Part shown: positions 55,627 to 64,000 of the stretch, piece by piece
Position numbering within the stretch: position 1 is the first letter of the stretch
Layout of the letters: every line of letters starts with the position of its first letter
Source: Planctomycetaceae bacterium
GTDB lineage: Bacteria; Planctomycetota; Planctomycetia; Pirellulales; Lacipirellulaceae
NCBI GenBank assembly: GCA_002702655.1
Contig: PABB01000056.1
Location: 186,001-250,000 of the forward strand
Direction: 5' to 3'
DNA: 64,000 nucleotides
Position numbers and translations under genes: made by a program
Notes under the pieces: model-generated
Told to the model about the DNA's origin: nothing
The model's input: the letters and a program-made list of their open reading frames with translations, nothing else
Databases searched by the model: none

Positions 55627-56544
55627 CTAGTTCCGACCCGTTTGCGAACTGTAGGTGCTCTCGAAGATTTTGTCCGCGTTGGCCGTTTCGAAGCCGTCGC
55701 GGCGATGCTGGCGGCGGATTTCGTTCCGGGGCAGGCTGGCGAACTCCGGCAGCACGCGGCGTTCGGCAAATTCGACGTACGAACCGCTGATGCGATGCGT
55801 CTCCGTGCCGCCCGCAGGCGTCGCGAACTCGGCGTCGACCATCTCAGCGACCGTGGAGCTTTGGATCAGCAGGCCGTCGCCGCTGGTCTTCGCCTCGCCG
55901 CCGCTGTCGTTCAGCTTCACCCCGATGCTCTTGAGGAACTCGTTGTACGCGGCGATCGTGTCGACGCCGGCGGGGAGGTTGTGCACGCTGACCGTAAAGT
56001 GGTTCAGGTAGTACCGGTTGTAGATCACCCACGCGGCGTACTCGCTCTCCTCGGCCAGTCGCTGGTAATCCGCCCAGGTGGGGGTGCGCCACAACGGCGT
56101 GTGCAGAAAGGCGTCGACCGCCGCGCCGTCGTCCAAGTTTAAGGCGTCCACCGGATCGCTGGTCACCTCGTCGGTGTAGCTGGTGATGATCTGCTGGGCC
56201 TCTTCCGTCAGGTCGCCGACGCGCAGTTCGCTGATGAAGATCCGCGGGTACGTCGCCGCGGGGGGCGCATACCAGTGCGCGTCAAGCTTCTTGCCGGGAA
56301 AATCGAAACGGTCGCGGCGCTCGTATCCGTAGTGCAGAAAGATCTTTTCCAGCGATGCGATGCCCAGTTGCGGCACGCCCATCGTGCGAAACGCAATGTG
56401 GTCGTTCTCGATGTCATCGGCCGACGCCACATAGCCCGCGTCGACCATCGCGCGGATCACCTTATCCACGTCGGGCACGCGTTGGCGGTAGCGGCTCATC
56501 AGGCCGTGCATCACAAAATCGAGCGCTTCGGCGGCGGCAGTCAT
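55627..56544 (-). CDS. DUF1338 / 2-oxoadipate dioxygenase-decarboxylase-like protein
   Basis: The 305-residue protein matches the DUF1338 family, whose characterised member HglS converts 2-oxoadipate to D-2-hydroxyglutarate in lysine breakdown. The metal site is suggested by [11 protein letters not shown] (His), [12 protein letters not shown] (His) and the late [14 protein letters not shown] (Glu), and [15 protein letters not shown] is also family-like. Fe(II) is the usual metal. No other lysine catabolic gene is nearby, so the physiological substrate is not certain. Confidence 0.85.
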   Translation of the reverse strand: MTAAAEALDFVMHGLMSRYRQRVPDVDKVIRAMVDAGYVASADDIENDHIAFRTMGVPQLGIASLEKIFLHYGYERRDRFDFPGKKLDAHWYAPPAATYPRIFISELRVGDLTEEAQQIITSYTDEVTSDPVDALNLDDGAAVDAFLHTPLWRTPTWADYQRLAEESEYAAWVIYNRYYLNHFTVSVHNLPAGVDTIAAYNEFLKSIGVKLNDSGGEAKTSGDGLLIQSSTVAEMVDAEFATPAGGTETHRISGSYVEFAERRVLPEFASLPRNEIRRQHRRDGFETANADKIFESTYSSQTGRN

Positions 56545-56612
56545 GGCGACCTTACCTTCTGAGATCGAACGGAAGAAAAACGAAGAACGTCGGGGGCCCG
56601 AAGATTAAGCGT

Positions 56613-56686
56613 GTGCCACTGCTGGCTCGTCCAGCAGTGGGCGCCTGGCGCCAAGTTCGCACTGCTGGACGAGCCAGCAGCGGCAC
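56613..56686. repeat. 27-20-27 palindromic element, family B, copy 1
   Basis: Arms of 27 nt at 56613-56639 and 56660-56686 (GTGCCACTGCTGGCTCGTCC at the start) are complementary with one mismatch, around a 20-nt centre beginning GGCGCCTGGCG. A second copy of the same layout lies at 61114-61187. Confidence 0.85.
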
Positions 56687-56739
56687 GTACCTGTATCCGG
56701 CAGTGGCACGTACCTGTATCCAGCAGTGGCACGTACCTG
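56682..56739. repeat. 23-bp tandem repeat, about 2.5 copies
   Basis: GGCACGTACCTGTATCC recurs at 56682 and 56705 with a third partial copy at 56728, exactly 23 nt apart. The repeat starts in the right arm of the family B element and looks like an expansion of its end. Confidence 0.8.
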
Positions 56740-56843
56740 CATGCAATTGTATCGCGCACCGCTCGCGCAAAAGAGGCGGCGGACCGCTTCCCGAGGGAAA
56801 CGACCCGCCGCTGAATTGTCGATAACGCGCGTTGCCCGCGGGT

Positions 56844-58706
56844 TTACGGCGTCGCGGTGGCGACCGACTCGCCCGGCGCTCGCACAAGCGTGACAGATTC
56901 GCGCAAATACGAGTTCGGGATCGGGCCCTCGCGGGTGATTGTCAGCTTCTGTTCAACGAAGTCGCACTTGCGCACCACCTTGGCGATGCTCGGCAGCAGG
57001 CCGATCAGTTCCTGCACCGGCTTGAGCTGCTCGGGGCCGGCTTGCTGGGCGGCCATGCCCAGGAACATGGGCGCCATCGCGGCGACCTGGTCGATCACGT
57101 CGGCCGCCTTGCGAATCCCGGCTCCGATGTCCGTGTAGCTGACCTGCGCCACCGGGCCGTCGACGCCGAGATTGAATCGCTCGAAGCTCTCGGCCGAGGC
57201 GATGTTCTCCGCCTCGCCGCGGCGGACCGCGAGGAACTTTTCCACCGCCGCCGGCTTCGAGCCGATGATCATCCAGCCGTCGTCAAAGCCGATCACCGGT
57301 TGCGCTTTGGCCATGGCGAACGCGGCCATCTTCAATTCCTCAAAGCCCTCCAGCCCTTCGGCGTCGACCAGATCGAGCTGCTGCGCCTGCAAGAACGGGA
57401 TCTCCTTGAGATTGTCGACCGCACGATGCAACAGTTCCCGAATCTTGTCGGGGTTGGAGCACTTCATGGCGGTCACCGACAGCGTCTCGGCCGCCGCGTC
57501 GTCGCCGGACGGGAAACTCACCGACACCGACTCGCCAGAAAACGACTGCAGGATATCTTCGTCCAGGTGGACGCCGATCTGGTCCTGGATGGCGGCGAAC
57601 TTGTCGAGCCCCTCCTGGGCCTCAGGGAACTCGCGCTCAACGAACTCGTAGATTCCGGCGTAAATCTCATGCAGGTTGACGCCGGTGCTCAGCGAGTAGC
57701 CGGTTGCCTCGGCAGGAATCCATGATTGCCAATCGTCGAACGCCTTTTGGCCCATGATGGCCCGACCAAGCATGTGTTCGTTGGCATCGGGCGTCAGGCG
57801 CCCCAGCACCGCCGTGCGATTCTGATACCCTTCGGTGTACTCGACCGTCGCCTCGAAATCGATGATCGCGAATTCGTCGATCGCCGCGTTGAAGACGCCC
57901 GCGAATCGCGCTGCATCTTCGTTGTTGGGATCCTGTTGCCGGATGAAGTCGGGCAGGCCGCGCAGCCGATCGAACATCAGCTTGCCGTCGAAAAAGACGA
58001 ACGCATCTTCCGGCTCGGGCAGGGCCTTGAGAGCTTCCACTACGCGGGGGTCGTCGTACTTGGTGTCGGGCGAGTCGTCATTCAACATGGCGACCGCGGT
58101 GCGAATCATGGCATCGGACGTGGAGATCAGCACGACGTCGCCGTGTCGCGCAACGGACGGTCGCAAGGGGACGTCGCGAGGAAGATCGAACGACGTAATT
58201 GTCGCTTCCTCGGCCTCGTCGACAGCGATCGGCACTTTGCCGCCCGTGCGGCGGCTGACCAGTTCCATCAGGTTAACGATGCCGCGCTCGAACTCCTCCG
58301 CGTCGCTCTCGGAGAGAACCACGGCGAAGGTGGACTGATTAACCGGCCCGTTCATCACCTGAAACATCAGGAACTGATCGGCCTGAGCGACGGCCGAGAA
58401 GTCCACGTCGCCCACGGCGTCGCACAACTCTTCCCAGACCTCGGTCGCCTTTTTCAGGTCGTCCTCGGGCATGCGGCTGGTGACGATCTCGAGCAGGCGG
58501 GGGCCGATTCGCTCCTCCTGAAACGTCTTCCACACGTCGGCGACGTAGTCGGTCTGATAGTCGCGTTCGGGATTGTGCTTGGCCAAGACAAACAGGTGGG
58601 CCCCGGGCGGAATCGCCTGGGACAGATCCGCCGCCGCGAGCGGGCGGGGCGCCATCGTCGCCACGGCCAGCACCAGGGCGGCCGCGAGCGTTCGCATCGC
58701 GTTCAT
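56844..58706 (-). CDS. Secreted protein of unknown function, DUF3352-like
   Basis: The 620-residue protein has a signal peptide (to about 25, ending RPLAAADL) and opens with IPPGAHLFVLAKHNPERD, followed by repeated alpha/beta units about 200 residues apart in which strands such as AVVLSESDAEEFERGI and TDIGAGIRKAADVIDQV recur. This is the pattern of DUF3352-like proteins, common and uncharacterised in planctomycetes. No catalytic motif is visible. It ends near a cluster of repeats. Confidence 0.65.
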   Translation of the reverse strand: MNAMRTLAAALVLAVATMAPRPLAAADLSQAIPPGAHLFVLAKHNPERDYQTDYVADVWKTFQEERIGPRLLEIVTSRMPEDDLKKATEVWEELCDAVGDVDFSAVAQADQFLMFQVMNGPVNQSTFAVVLSESDAEEFERGIVNLMELVSRRTGGKVPIAVDEAEEATITSFDLPRDVPLRPSVARHGDVVLISTSDAMIRTAVAMLNDDSPDTKYDDPRVVEALKALPEPEDAFVFFDGKLMFDRLRGLPDFIRQQDPNNEDAARFAGVFNAAIDEFAIIDFEATVEYTEGYQNRTAVLGRLTPDANEHMLGRAIMGQKAFDDWQSWIPAEATGYSLSTGVNLHEIYAGIYEFVEREFPEAQEGLDKFAAIQDQIGVHLDEDILQSFSGESVSVSFPSGDDAAAETLSVTAMKCSNPDKIRELLHRAVDNLKEIPFLQAQQLDLVDAEGLEGFEELKMAAFAMAKAQPVIGFDDGWMIIGSKPAAVEKFLAVRRGEAENIASAESFERFNLGVDGPVAQVSYTDIGAGIRKAADVIDQVAAMAPMFLGMAAQQAGPEQLKPVQELIGLLPSIAKVVRKCDFVEQKLTITREGPIPNSYLRESVTLVRAPGESVATATP

Positions 58707-59063
58707 GGTCCTACTCCTTCAGAGTGGGGAATAATGTGGGAGTCGACATGCGGCAGCCACGCCGTATTGTGGCGCGCACCGCAACTGCCAGCCAGCGGTC
58801 GCGGCAAGACGCCCGGGCGGAGCCGGTTCAGACCGGCCGCCAGCATTTCGCCGGCGTTTTGGCGATCTTGGCCGGCCGGAGAGAAGAAATCTCAGAAAGT
58901 TGAACCCGGTCTGCGCGGCAGGCGCCGACGGAATTGCCTCGAGGCGAGCGAGAAGTCGAACTTGCCTGTTTCTCGCGGTCTAACAGGCGTTGTCGGACCT
59001 CTCGCTCGCCGAGGCGTCCCAAGGGGCCGAGGTCTGGGGCCTCGCACCTGCTGGGAGCGGGAA
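58707..59063 (-). other. 357-bp gap with nested inverted repeats
   Basis: I see no gene here. The notable content is a nested structure at 58936-59015: an outer imperfect pair (GCCTCGAGGCGAGCGAG with CTCGCTCGCCGAGGC) enclosing GCCTGTT/AACAGGC. Confidence 0.6.
58936..59015. repeat. Nested inverted repeats
   Basis: The outer arms 58936-58952 and 59001-59015 differ by a 2-nt indel; the inner arms 58964-58970 and 58982-58988 are exact. The 80-nt unit could be a structured leader of the 620-residue gene, which starts 230 nt away, or an end structure after the 295-residue gene. Confidence 0.55.
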
Positions 59064-59951
59064 TCAGCGCGACGCGGGTTCTTCGGCGGCAGCCGCGACC
59101 CGTTCGGAGCGGTCCACCAGCCCGCTGCGGTGGCACAGATCGATCACGGCGCTAAACTCGGCGCGACGGCGGTCGTCCAACTGCTGCAGGTCGGCCGCCA
59201 GGCTGTGGATCGCCTCGGGCCGCCGCTCGGCCGTGTACGACAGGCTGCTGATAAAACTGACCGTGTCGGCGAAATTGCGGTCGGCCGTCTTGCCGATCAG
59301 CGGGTGCATCGCCTTGGCCAGCAGGGCCACGCTCGTTTGATCGAGTTTGATAAACGAGTCGATTCGCGTGGCCACATAGTCGCGGCCATTGGTTTCTTTC
59401 ACCGAGCCGCTCCGCAGCACCAGGACGCAGCGGGCGGTGAGCGGCTGATGGAACGGTTTGCCCTCGTACTGACCGTCGACGTACATCACGATCCGGTTCT
59501 GTGCGCCTGCTTCGCAGGTACTCTCCACGATGACCATGTCGCCGGTGGTCCCGGCATTGTCGGCCAGACGGAACGTGTTGGCGCCGGTGCGCACCAACTC
59601 CGCATTGCTGATCCCCAGATCGTTCCAGATCTCGACCAGCGCTTCGGGGTTTTCGACCGTGTAGGTGAACATGGCCGGGCGGCAATCGACGACGCTGGTG
59701 GGCGAGCGCCGAAACAGCGTCGGCCGTCGCACGATCTCGCGCACCGCGTCGCGGTACGCCGGATCGACTTTGTCCAGCGGGATGGTGCGCGCGGCCGCAC
59801 GTCGCGTGGCCGCGTCGGTAGCGGCTTCATGCGGCTCGGCGCCGGCGGCAGTGGTCGCTGCGTGCGCGAGGATTCCCCCGATCGCCACGGCCAGAACAGC
59901 CGCGCGAAGCAAGATCCCCCCAGCGCACGCCGCCCTTGGGCAGCGTGGCAT
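59064..59951 (-). CDS. Secreted protein of unknown function, 295 residues
   Basis: The protein has a signal peptide (about 1-38; ILLRAAVLAVAIGGILAHAATTAAGAE). The mature part contains SVVDCRPAMFTYTVENPEALVEIWNDLGISNAELVRTG in outline, with strands MVIVESTCEAGAQNRIVMYVDGQYEGKPF, resembling nothing I can name. It is of a style common in planctomycete secreted proteins. The ATG at 59951 gives the signal peptide; the longer frame to 60257 overlaps the DUF1080 gene's end and is not coding. Confidence 0.6.
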   Translation of the reverse strand: MPRCPRAACAGGILLRAAVLAVAIGGILAHAATTAAGAEPHEAATDAATRRAAARTIPLDKVDPAYRDAVREIVRRPTLFRRSPTSVVDCRPAMFTYTVENPEALVEIWNDLGISNAELVRTGANTFRLADNAGTTGDMVIVESTCEAGAQNRIVMYVDGQYEGKPFHQPLTARCVLVLRSGSVKETNGRDYVATRIDSFIKLDQTSVALLAKAMHPLIGKTADRNFADTVSFISSLSYTAERRPEAIHSLAADLQQLDDRRRAEFSAVIDLCHRSGLVDRSERVAAAAEEPASR

Positions 59952-60132
59952 ACTTGAATTCCCCCCTAAACGACCCGCGCGGTGAGAAGCTGTGCGGGTC
60001 CTGGAAGTAATTCGGCCGTTGAGGGGGCGGCTCCGCAGCCAATTTCTGACAGAGTCGTGCTGGCGCCGCGTTGACGAAGCGGCGTTGGCGTGCGATTCCC
60101 GCCTGCCCGCTAGCAGCCACGCCGCGACGAAC

Positions 60133-60921
60133 CTATTCTGCCGCAGCTTCGTCGGCCAGCGGCTTGATCCGCACGTTTTTGAACCACACGTGATTGCCGT
60201 GGTCCTGCAGCGTGATGTAGCCCTTGTCCGCCTTCGCGAACTTCTCCCAGTTGGCAAACTTGCTCTTGGCGAGTCGCTTGTTCCAGTCCTCGCTGCCGAT
60301 GACGCAGTCGACGACCTTCTTGCCGTTGAGGAAGTGCTGCACGTGCTTGCCCTGCACCACGATGCGACCCGTGTTCCACTGGCCGGCCGGCTTCACGGGG
60401 TTCGGATCCGGCGGGTACAGCGCATACAACGCCGCGGCCGAAGTGAGCGGCGAGCGACCGTCCGCGTGCCGCTCATTGTCGAGGACTTGGTACTCGAGCC
60501 CGGTCAGGTACGGCGCGGGATCGCCGGTGAGCACGTGATACAGCACGCCGCTATTGCCGCCCGGCTCGATCTTCCACTGGAGCCGCATGTCGAAACTGCC
60601 GTACTGCTGTTTGGTCATCAAGTCGCCCCCGCCGCCGATGCGATGCAGCATGCCGTCGGCCAGTTTCCAGCCCTCGGGCCACTCTTCGCTGTTGTAGCCG
60701 CGCCACTTCGACTTGGCGTCGTCCCCCGAGAGTTGCGTGAACCCTACTTCCTTGTCGGTCGCAGGCTCGGACTGCTCAGCGGCCGGCTCGTCGATCAGAA
60801 TGTCTTGCGCCATCGCCCCGGTCAGCGATGCGCTGGCCAGTGCGGCCAGGACTAGGAGGGCCATGTTGCAGCGAGTGCGAGCGACGAGGCAGCGGGAATC
60901 GCGGTGGTCACAAAAGCGCAT
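60133..60921 (-). CDS. Secreted DUF1080 (3-keto-disaccharide hydrolase-like) protein
   Basis: The 262-residue protein has an N-terminal signal (hydrophobic segment MALLVLAALASASLTGAMAQ) and one DUF1080 beta-sandwich: FTQLSGDDAKSKWRGYNSEEWPEGWKLADG, MTKQQYGSFDMRLQWKIEPGGNSGVLYHV, QWNTGRIVVQGKHVQHFLNGKKV and ITLQDHGNHVWFKNVRIKPL. This concanavalin-like fold hydrolyses 3-keto-glycosides in characterised members and is abundant in planctomycetes. The ATG at 60921 has GGAG nine nt upstream; a TTG at 60936 is the alternative. Confidence 0.88.
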   Translation of the reverse strand: MRFCDHRDSRCLVARTRCNMALLVLAALASASLTGAMAQDILIDEPAAEQSEPATDKEVGFTQLSGDDAKSKWRGYNSEEWPEGWKLADGMLHRIGGGGDLMTKQQYGSFDMRLQWKIEPGGNSGVLYHVLTGDPAPYLTGLEYQVLDNERHADGRSPLTSAAALYALYPPDPNPVKPAGQWNTGRIVVQGKHVQHFLNGKKVVDCVIGSEDWNKRLAKSKFANWEKFAKADKGYITLQDHGNHVWFKNVRIKPLADEAAAE

Positions 60922-61113
60922 CGAGGTGGACTCCAATAAGATGTCGGTGGCACGGCCGGCGAGTCGAGCGAGTCGGCACGGCGGGCGCCGCGGTGAATTG
61001 GGCCAACGCTCGGGGGCGGTTGCGTGGCTGGCGTAAGACGGAGATTATAGACCGGGCGCGGGGGCATTCCAATTGCCCCCGCCTGGCAGTCGGGAGAACG
61101 GCATCGTTGCGCT

Positions 61114-61187
61114 GTGCCACTGCTGGCTCGACAAGCAGTGGGCGCCTTGTCCCCGCTTCGCACTGCTGGACCAGCCAGCAGTGGCAC
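61114..61187. repeat. 27-20-27 palindromic element, family B, copy 2
   Basis: Arms 61114-61140 and 61161-61187 are complementary with three mismatches, around a 20-nt centre beginning GGCGCCTTGT. Layout and sequence match copy 1 at 56613. A partial extra arm (CCAGCCAGCAGTTGCACG) follows at about 61190-61207. Confidence 0.85.
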
Positions 61188-61288
61188 GACCAGCCAGCAG
61201 TTGCACGCAGAAACCAACTCTGCAGTTCTCCTGGCCTGGCAGCGGTAAGCAAACATGCCACGTATTCATTACGCAAGTTGGCCCCCAA

Positions 61289-62188
61289 TTGATCGATCTC
61301 ATCACCGCACTGTGGTTCGGCTTCGTCGGGGCCTGCGTCGGCAGCTTTTTGAACGTGGTCGCCTACCGGATGCCGCTTGGCTTGTCAGTCGTCTGGCAGC
61401 CATCGCGTTGCCCGAACTGCAAACGCCCTATCCGGCCCTACGACAACGTGCCGATCCTGGGCTGGCTGTGGCTGCGGGGGCGGTGCCGCGATTGCCAGGC
61501 GCCGATCTCGCCCCGTTACGCCGTTGTTGAAACCGTCGTGGGGGCCGTGTTCTTTTTGTTGGCTTACGGCGAGGTATTCTCCGGCGGTCTCAACTTGCAC
61601 CGCGGGCCGCTGACCGATTTGACTGGCGCGTGGCACACGGTGTGGAATCCGTACTGGCCGTTGCTGGTTACGTACGCCGTGCATGTCACGCTGATGGCGC
61701 TGCTGACCGTGTTGGTGTTGTTCAGCTTGGACGAAATGTCAGCGCCGCGGCGATTCATCGGCGTGGCGGTTGCGCTGCTGGCGGGCGCCGCCATTGCCGC
61801 CCCCGGCGTTTGGCGGCACGCCGTGTTGGCGCCGGGCGTGGACGAGCCGCAGTTGGCCGGCGCCCTGGTCGTGCTCGCGCTCGGTGCGGCGCCGGGAGCG
61901 AGCCTGGCCTGGATGTCGCGCCGCCGCGCGGCGAAGCGATCCGCGCTGAAGTCGCCGGCCGCGGCGGAGCAATTCAATGCGGCCATTGCCGTGATGCTGT
62001 TGGGAATGGTCGTCGGCTTGCGCGGGTTGGCCACCGCGACGCTGCCGGGGCTCGCGGCGCTCGCATTGTTTGCAGCGCAACGGGGCCGCTCGGGAGCGCG
62101 GCGGGCGGCGCTCTCCGCTGCGGTCTGGATTGCCGCACTCGTGCAGATCCTCTTCTGGCGGCCATTGATTGACTGGCTCTGGTCGTAA
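61289..62188 (+). CDS. Prepilin peptidase-like membrane protein, catalytic part degenerate
   Basis: The 299-residue protein begins like a type IV prepilin peptidase: FVGACVGSFLNVVAYRMPLGLSVV, then the zinc-binding CPNCKRPIRPYDNVPILGWL and CRDCQAPISPRYAVVE. Several membrane helices follow. The peptidase half is unusual: the first catalytic Asp may be in LFSLDEM, but the GxGD motif with the second Asp is missing (a GLRGLATA stretch lies where it is expected). No ATG/GTG fits; the TTG at 61289 gives a normal family N-terminus. It may have methylase-type or no peptidase activity. Confidence 0.78.
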   Translation: MIDLITALWFGFVGACVGSFLNVVAYRMPLGLSVVWQPSRCPNCKRPIRPYDNVPILGWLWLRGRCRDCQAPISPRYAVVETVVGAVFFLLAYGEVFSGGLNLHRGPLTDLTGAWHTVWNPYWPLLVTYAVHVTLMALLTVLVLFSLDEMSAPRRFIGVAVALLAGAAIAAPGVWRHAVLAPGVDEPQLAGALVVLALGAAPGASLAWMSRRRAAKRSALKSPAAAEQFNAAIAVMLLGMVVGLRGLATATLPGLAALALFAAQRGRSGARRAALSAAVWIAALVQILFWRPLIDWLWS

Positions 62189-62368
62189 TCGCACACCGCT
62201 GGCGGACGCTGTATCGCATAATCTCGTCCGCGCAATCTCCGCGGGGTTCCGGCCGCGCGGGGCGCGCGGGTACAATTCGCGACGTGGGGAAGTTCAGACC
62301 GTCGCAATTCTTTGCCGGCGACGCCTGGGGGAAACGTCACACAGGAATCCACCGTCAGGTGATTTGCC

Positions 62369-63481
62369 ATGCACGATCCGCGAATTGACAAGCTCGCCAA
62401 TCTGTTGCTCGATCACAGTTGCGCGCTCCAATCGGGCGAGCGCGTGTTGATCGAAGCGTTCGACCTGCCCGAGCCGGATTTGGTGTGCGCGCTGGTCGAG
62501 GGCGCGGCCGCCCGCGGCGCCGTGCCTCTGGTGTCGACCAAGAGCAACACCGTGTTGCGGTCGCTGTACTCGACGGCCACGGAAGCGAGCATGAAGGCGG
62601 CCGCCGAGTTCGAGGGCGCCCGGATGCGCAGCGCGCAGGCCTACATCGGCATCCGCGGCGCCGCCAACAGCGCGCAGTTTGCCGACGTGCCGCAGCCGAA
62701 GATGGACCTGTACCAGGAGCATTGGTGGCACCAGGTGCATGGCCAGATCCGCGTGCCGGACACCCGCTGGGTCGTGCTGCGGTATCCGACCGATTCGTTC
62801 GCTCAAGCTGCGGGCATGAGCACGGCCGCGTTCGAGGATTTTTACTTCGACGTCTGCACGGCCGATTATGCCGCCATGGCCAAAGCGCAAGAGCCGCTGG
62901 TCGCGCGGATGGAAGCCGCCGACCGCGTGCGGATCGTCTCGCCGGGCACTGAACTGGAGTTCTCGATCAAGGACATCCCGGTCCGCCCCTGCAACGGCGA
63001 GCGCAACATCCCCGACGGCGAGGTGTTCACCGCCCCGGTGCGCGACAGCATCAACGGGGTGATCACCTTCAACACGCAAAGCCGCTACCAGGGCACGGTG
63101 TTCAGCGACATTTGCTTTGAGTTCAAAGACGGCCAGATCGTCAAGGCGACCGCCAACGAAACGGAGAAGATCAACGCGATCCTCGACTCCGACGAAGGCG
63201 CCCGCTACTGCGGCGAATGGTCCCTGGGCACGAACAACCGCGTGAGGCATCCGATGCTCGACACGCTGTTCGACGAAAAGATTGGCGGCAGCTTCCACCT
63301 GACCCCCGGCAAGGCGTACGAAGACGCCGACAACGGCAACCGCAGCCGCATCCACTGGGACCTGGTGCTGATCCAGCGCGAGGACTATGGCGGCGGCGAA
63401 GTGCACTTCGACGGCGAGCTGATCCGCAAAGACGGCCGTTTTATCCCCGCGGAATTGCAGGGATTGAACGAAGGGCTGTGA
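62369..63481 (+). CDS. M29 family aminopeptidase (AmpS/aminopeptidase T type)
   Basis: The 370-residue protein is a cytoplasmic two-metal aminopeptidase. It matches the M29 family in length and motifs: SGERVLIEAFDLPEPDLVCALVEGA at the start, CNGERNIPDGEVFTAP (first Glu ligand), GEWSLGTNNRV (second Glu), and FHLTPGKAYEDADNGNRSRIHWDLV (His and Asp ligands, catalytic Tyr region). All are present, so it should be active on N-terminal residues of peptides. The following gene starts 45 nt downstream. Confidence 0.93.
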   Translation: MHDPRIDKLANLLLDHSCALQSGERVLIEAFDLPEPDLVCALVEGAAARGAVPLVSTKSNTVLRSLYSTATEASMKAAAEFEGARMRSAQAYIGIRGAANSAQFADVPQPKMDLYQEHWWHQVHGQIRVPDTRWVVLRYPTDSFAQAAGMSTAAFEDFYFDVCTADYAAMAKAQEPLVARMEAADRVRIVSPGTELEFSIKDIPVRPCNGERNIPDGEVFTAPVRDSINGVITFNTQSRYQGTVFSDICFEFKDGQIVKATANETEKINAILDSDEGARYCGEWSLGTNNRVRHPMLDTLFDEKIGGSFHLTPGKAYEDADNGNRSRIHWDLVLIQREDYGGGEVHFDGELIRKDGRFIPAELQGLNEGL

Positions 63482-63504
63482 AGTCAATTCCCAAAGATCA
63501 AGCA

Positions 63505-63574
63505 CCAATGACCAAGGAGATTAGGATGGCAGCCGACAAACATTGGTCATTGGGACTTGGATATTGGTCATTCG
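63505..63574. repeat. Inverted repeat (CCAATGACCAA / TTGGTCATTGG) at a gene start
   Basis: CCAATGACCAA at 63505-63515 is complementary to TTGGTCATTGG at 63543-63553, and TTGGTCATT recurs at 63564. The left arm overlaps the ribosome binding site and the right arms lie in the codons for the signal peptide of the next gene. Confidence 0.75.
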
Positions 63575-64000
63575 CCCTCGCGGTGTGCCTCGTCCTGTCG
63601 ACGCCGCTGTGCGCTGCGGAGCCCCTGCGGGTGATGACCTACAACCTTCGCTACGGTTTGGCCAACGACGGCGAGAATTCCTGGCCGCACCGGCGGGAGA
63701 TGCTGTTTAACGTGATTCGCGACTTCAACCCCGACGTGCTGGGCGTGCAGGAGGCGTTGGAGTTTCAGCTGGACGAACTGGGCGAAGCGCTGCCGGGTTA
63801 CAAGTACGTGGGCGTGGGCCGCGAGGACGGCAAGCGACGCGGCGAGTTCGCGGCGATTCTCTACCGCAGCGAGCGGTTGGAGTGCGCCGCCAGCGGCACA
63901 TTCTGGCTATCCGATACGCCCGAGGTCGTCGGCTCGACCAGTTGGGGCAACCAATTAACGCGCATCTGCACGTGGGCCGAGTTCCGCGACCGCGCCGCCG
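63526..64000 (+). CDS. Secreted endonuclease/exonuclease/phosphatase-fold protein (3' end outside window)
   Basis: The visible 158 residues have a signal peptide (to about 30, ending LCAAEP) and the start of the EEP fold: LRVMTYNLRYGLANDGENSW, FNPDVLGVQEALEFQLDEL (catalytic Asn and Glu), GYKYVGVGREDGKRRGEFAAILYR and SERLECAASGTFWLSDTPEV. Members cleave phosphodiesters of nucleic acids or lipids; substrate is open. AAGGAG precedes the ATG at 63526. Part of the signal peptide (HWSLGLGYWSF) is encoded by an inverted repeat. The gene runs off the right edge. Confidence 0.85.
   Translation, partial: MAADKHWSLGLGYWSFALAVCLVLSTPLCAAEPLRVMTYNLRYGLANDGENSWPHRREMLFNVIRDFNPDVLGVQEALEFQLDELGEALPGYKYVGVGREDGKRRGEFAAILYRSERLECAASGTFWLSDTPEVVGSTSWGNQLTRICTWAEFRDRAA

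Noticed and set aside
56682-56739. CRISPR array from the 23-bp repeat
   Set aside because: The repeats are tandem, without unique spacers, and no cas genes are in the window.

Overview
The window looks like the chromosome of a planctomycete, most likely of the order Pirellulales. The evidence is high G+C, secreted enzymes that end in dockerin-like calcium loops plus a PEP-CTERM tail, DUF1080, GH39, GntP and FAD-oxidoreductase genes of the usual planctomycete types, large secreted proteins of unknown function, and many dispersed palindromic repeats between genes. No lineage marker such as 16S rRNA is present, so the assignment rests on gene content.

Positions 1-8563 are the right part of an integrated mobile element; its left end lies outside the window. 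It is a compact + strand array, often with 1-4 nt overlaps: an AlpA-like DNA-binding protein, a winged-helix replication-initiator-like protein whose gene contains 11-nt direct repeats and a hairpin (a candidate origin), several small proteins including a 58-residue zinc ribbon, a second AlpA-like protein, an HK97-type major capsid protein, a small beta-rich protein, a tape-measure-like protein, an unknown, a structured non-coding segment, a DUF4145/HEPN-like protein, an HTH excisionase-like protein and a tyrosine integrase. The integrase ends 18 bp from the 3' end of tRNA-Leu(UAG), the probable attachment site. Terminase, portal, protease and lysis genes are not visible, so it may be a capsid-encoding satellite or a reduced prophage.

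Positions 8800-23527 hold chromosomal genes: DUF971, a secreted M28 peptidase with PDZ domains, mnmE, a yidC with an embedded PDZ domain, a phosphoesterase, tsaB, a RibD/DHFR-fold reductase, a pectate lyase, hemL, a PknB-like kinase and pheA. Positions 23717-35144 are more accessory: two secreted or anchored planctomycete-type proteins, a GH39 glycosidase, a zinc-ribbon protein, tandem paralogous PAS/LuxR-type regulators, a secreted FAD oxidoreductase and a GntP permease, suggesting carbohydrate use.

Positions 35280-48497 hold a three-part LplT-acyltransferase-acyl-ACP ligase fusion, dnaK and clpB, a PEP-CTERM matrixin-like metalloprotease and dsbD. Positions 49154-55423 are a - strand housekeeping cluster aroF-tpiA-secG-yicC-gmk-rpoZ-coaC-(unknown)-coaB, in which the usually fused coaBC is split and separated by an unknown gene. 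The right end (55627-64000) carries a 2-oxoadipate dioxygenase-like protein, two secreted unknowns, a DUF1080 protein, a prepilin-peptidase-like membrane protein lacking the GxGD motif, an M29 aminopeptidase and a truncated secreted endonuclease/exonuclease/phosphatase-fold protein.

At least five families of palindromic or inverted repeats lie between genes, several present in more than one copy in the window.
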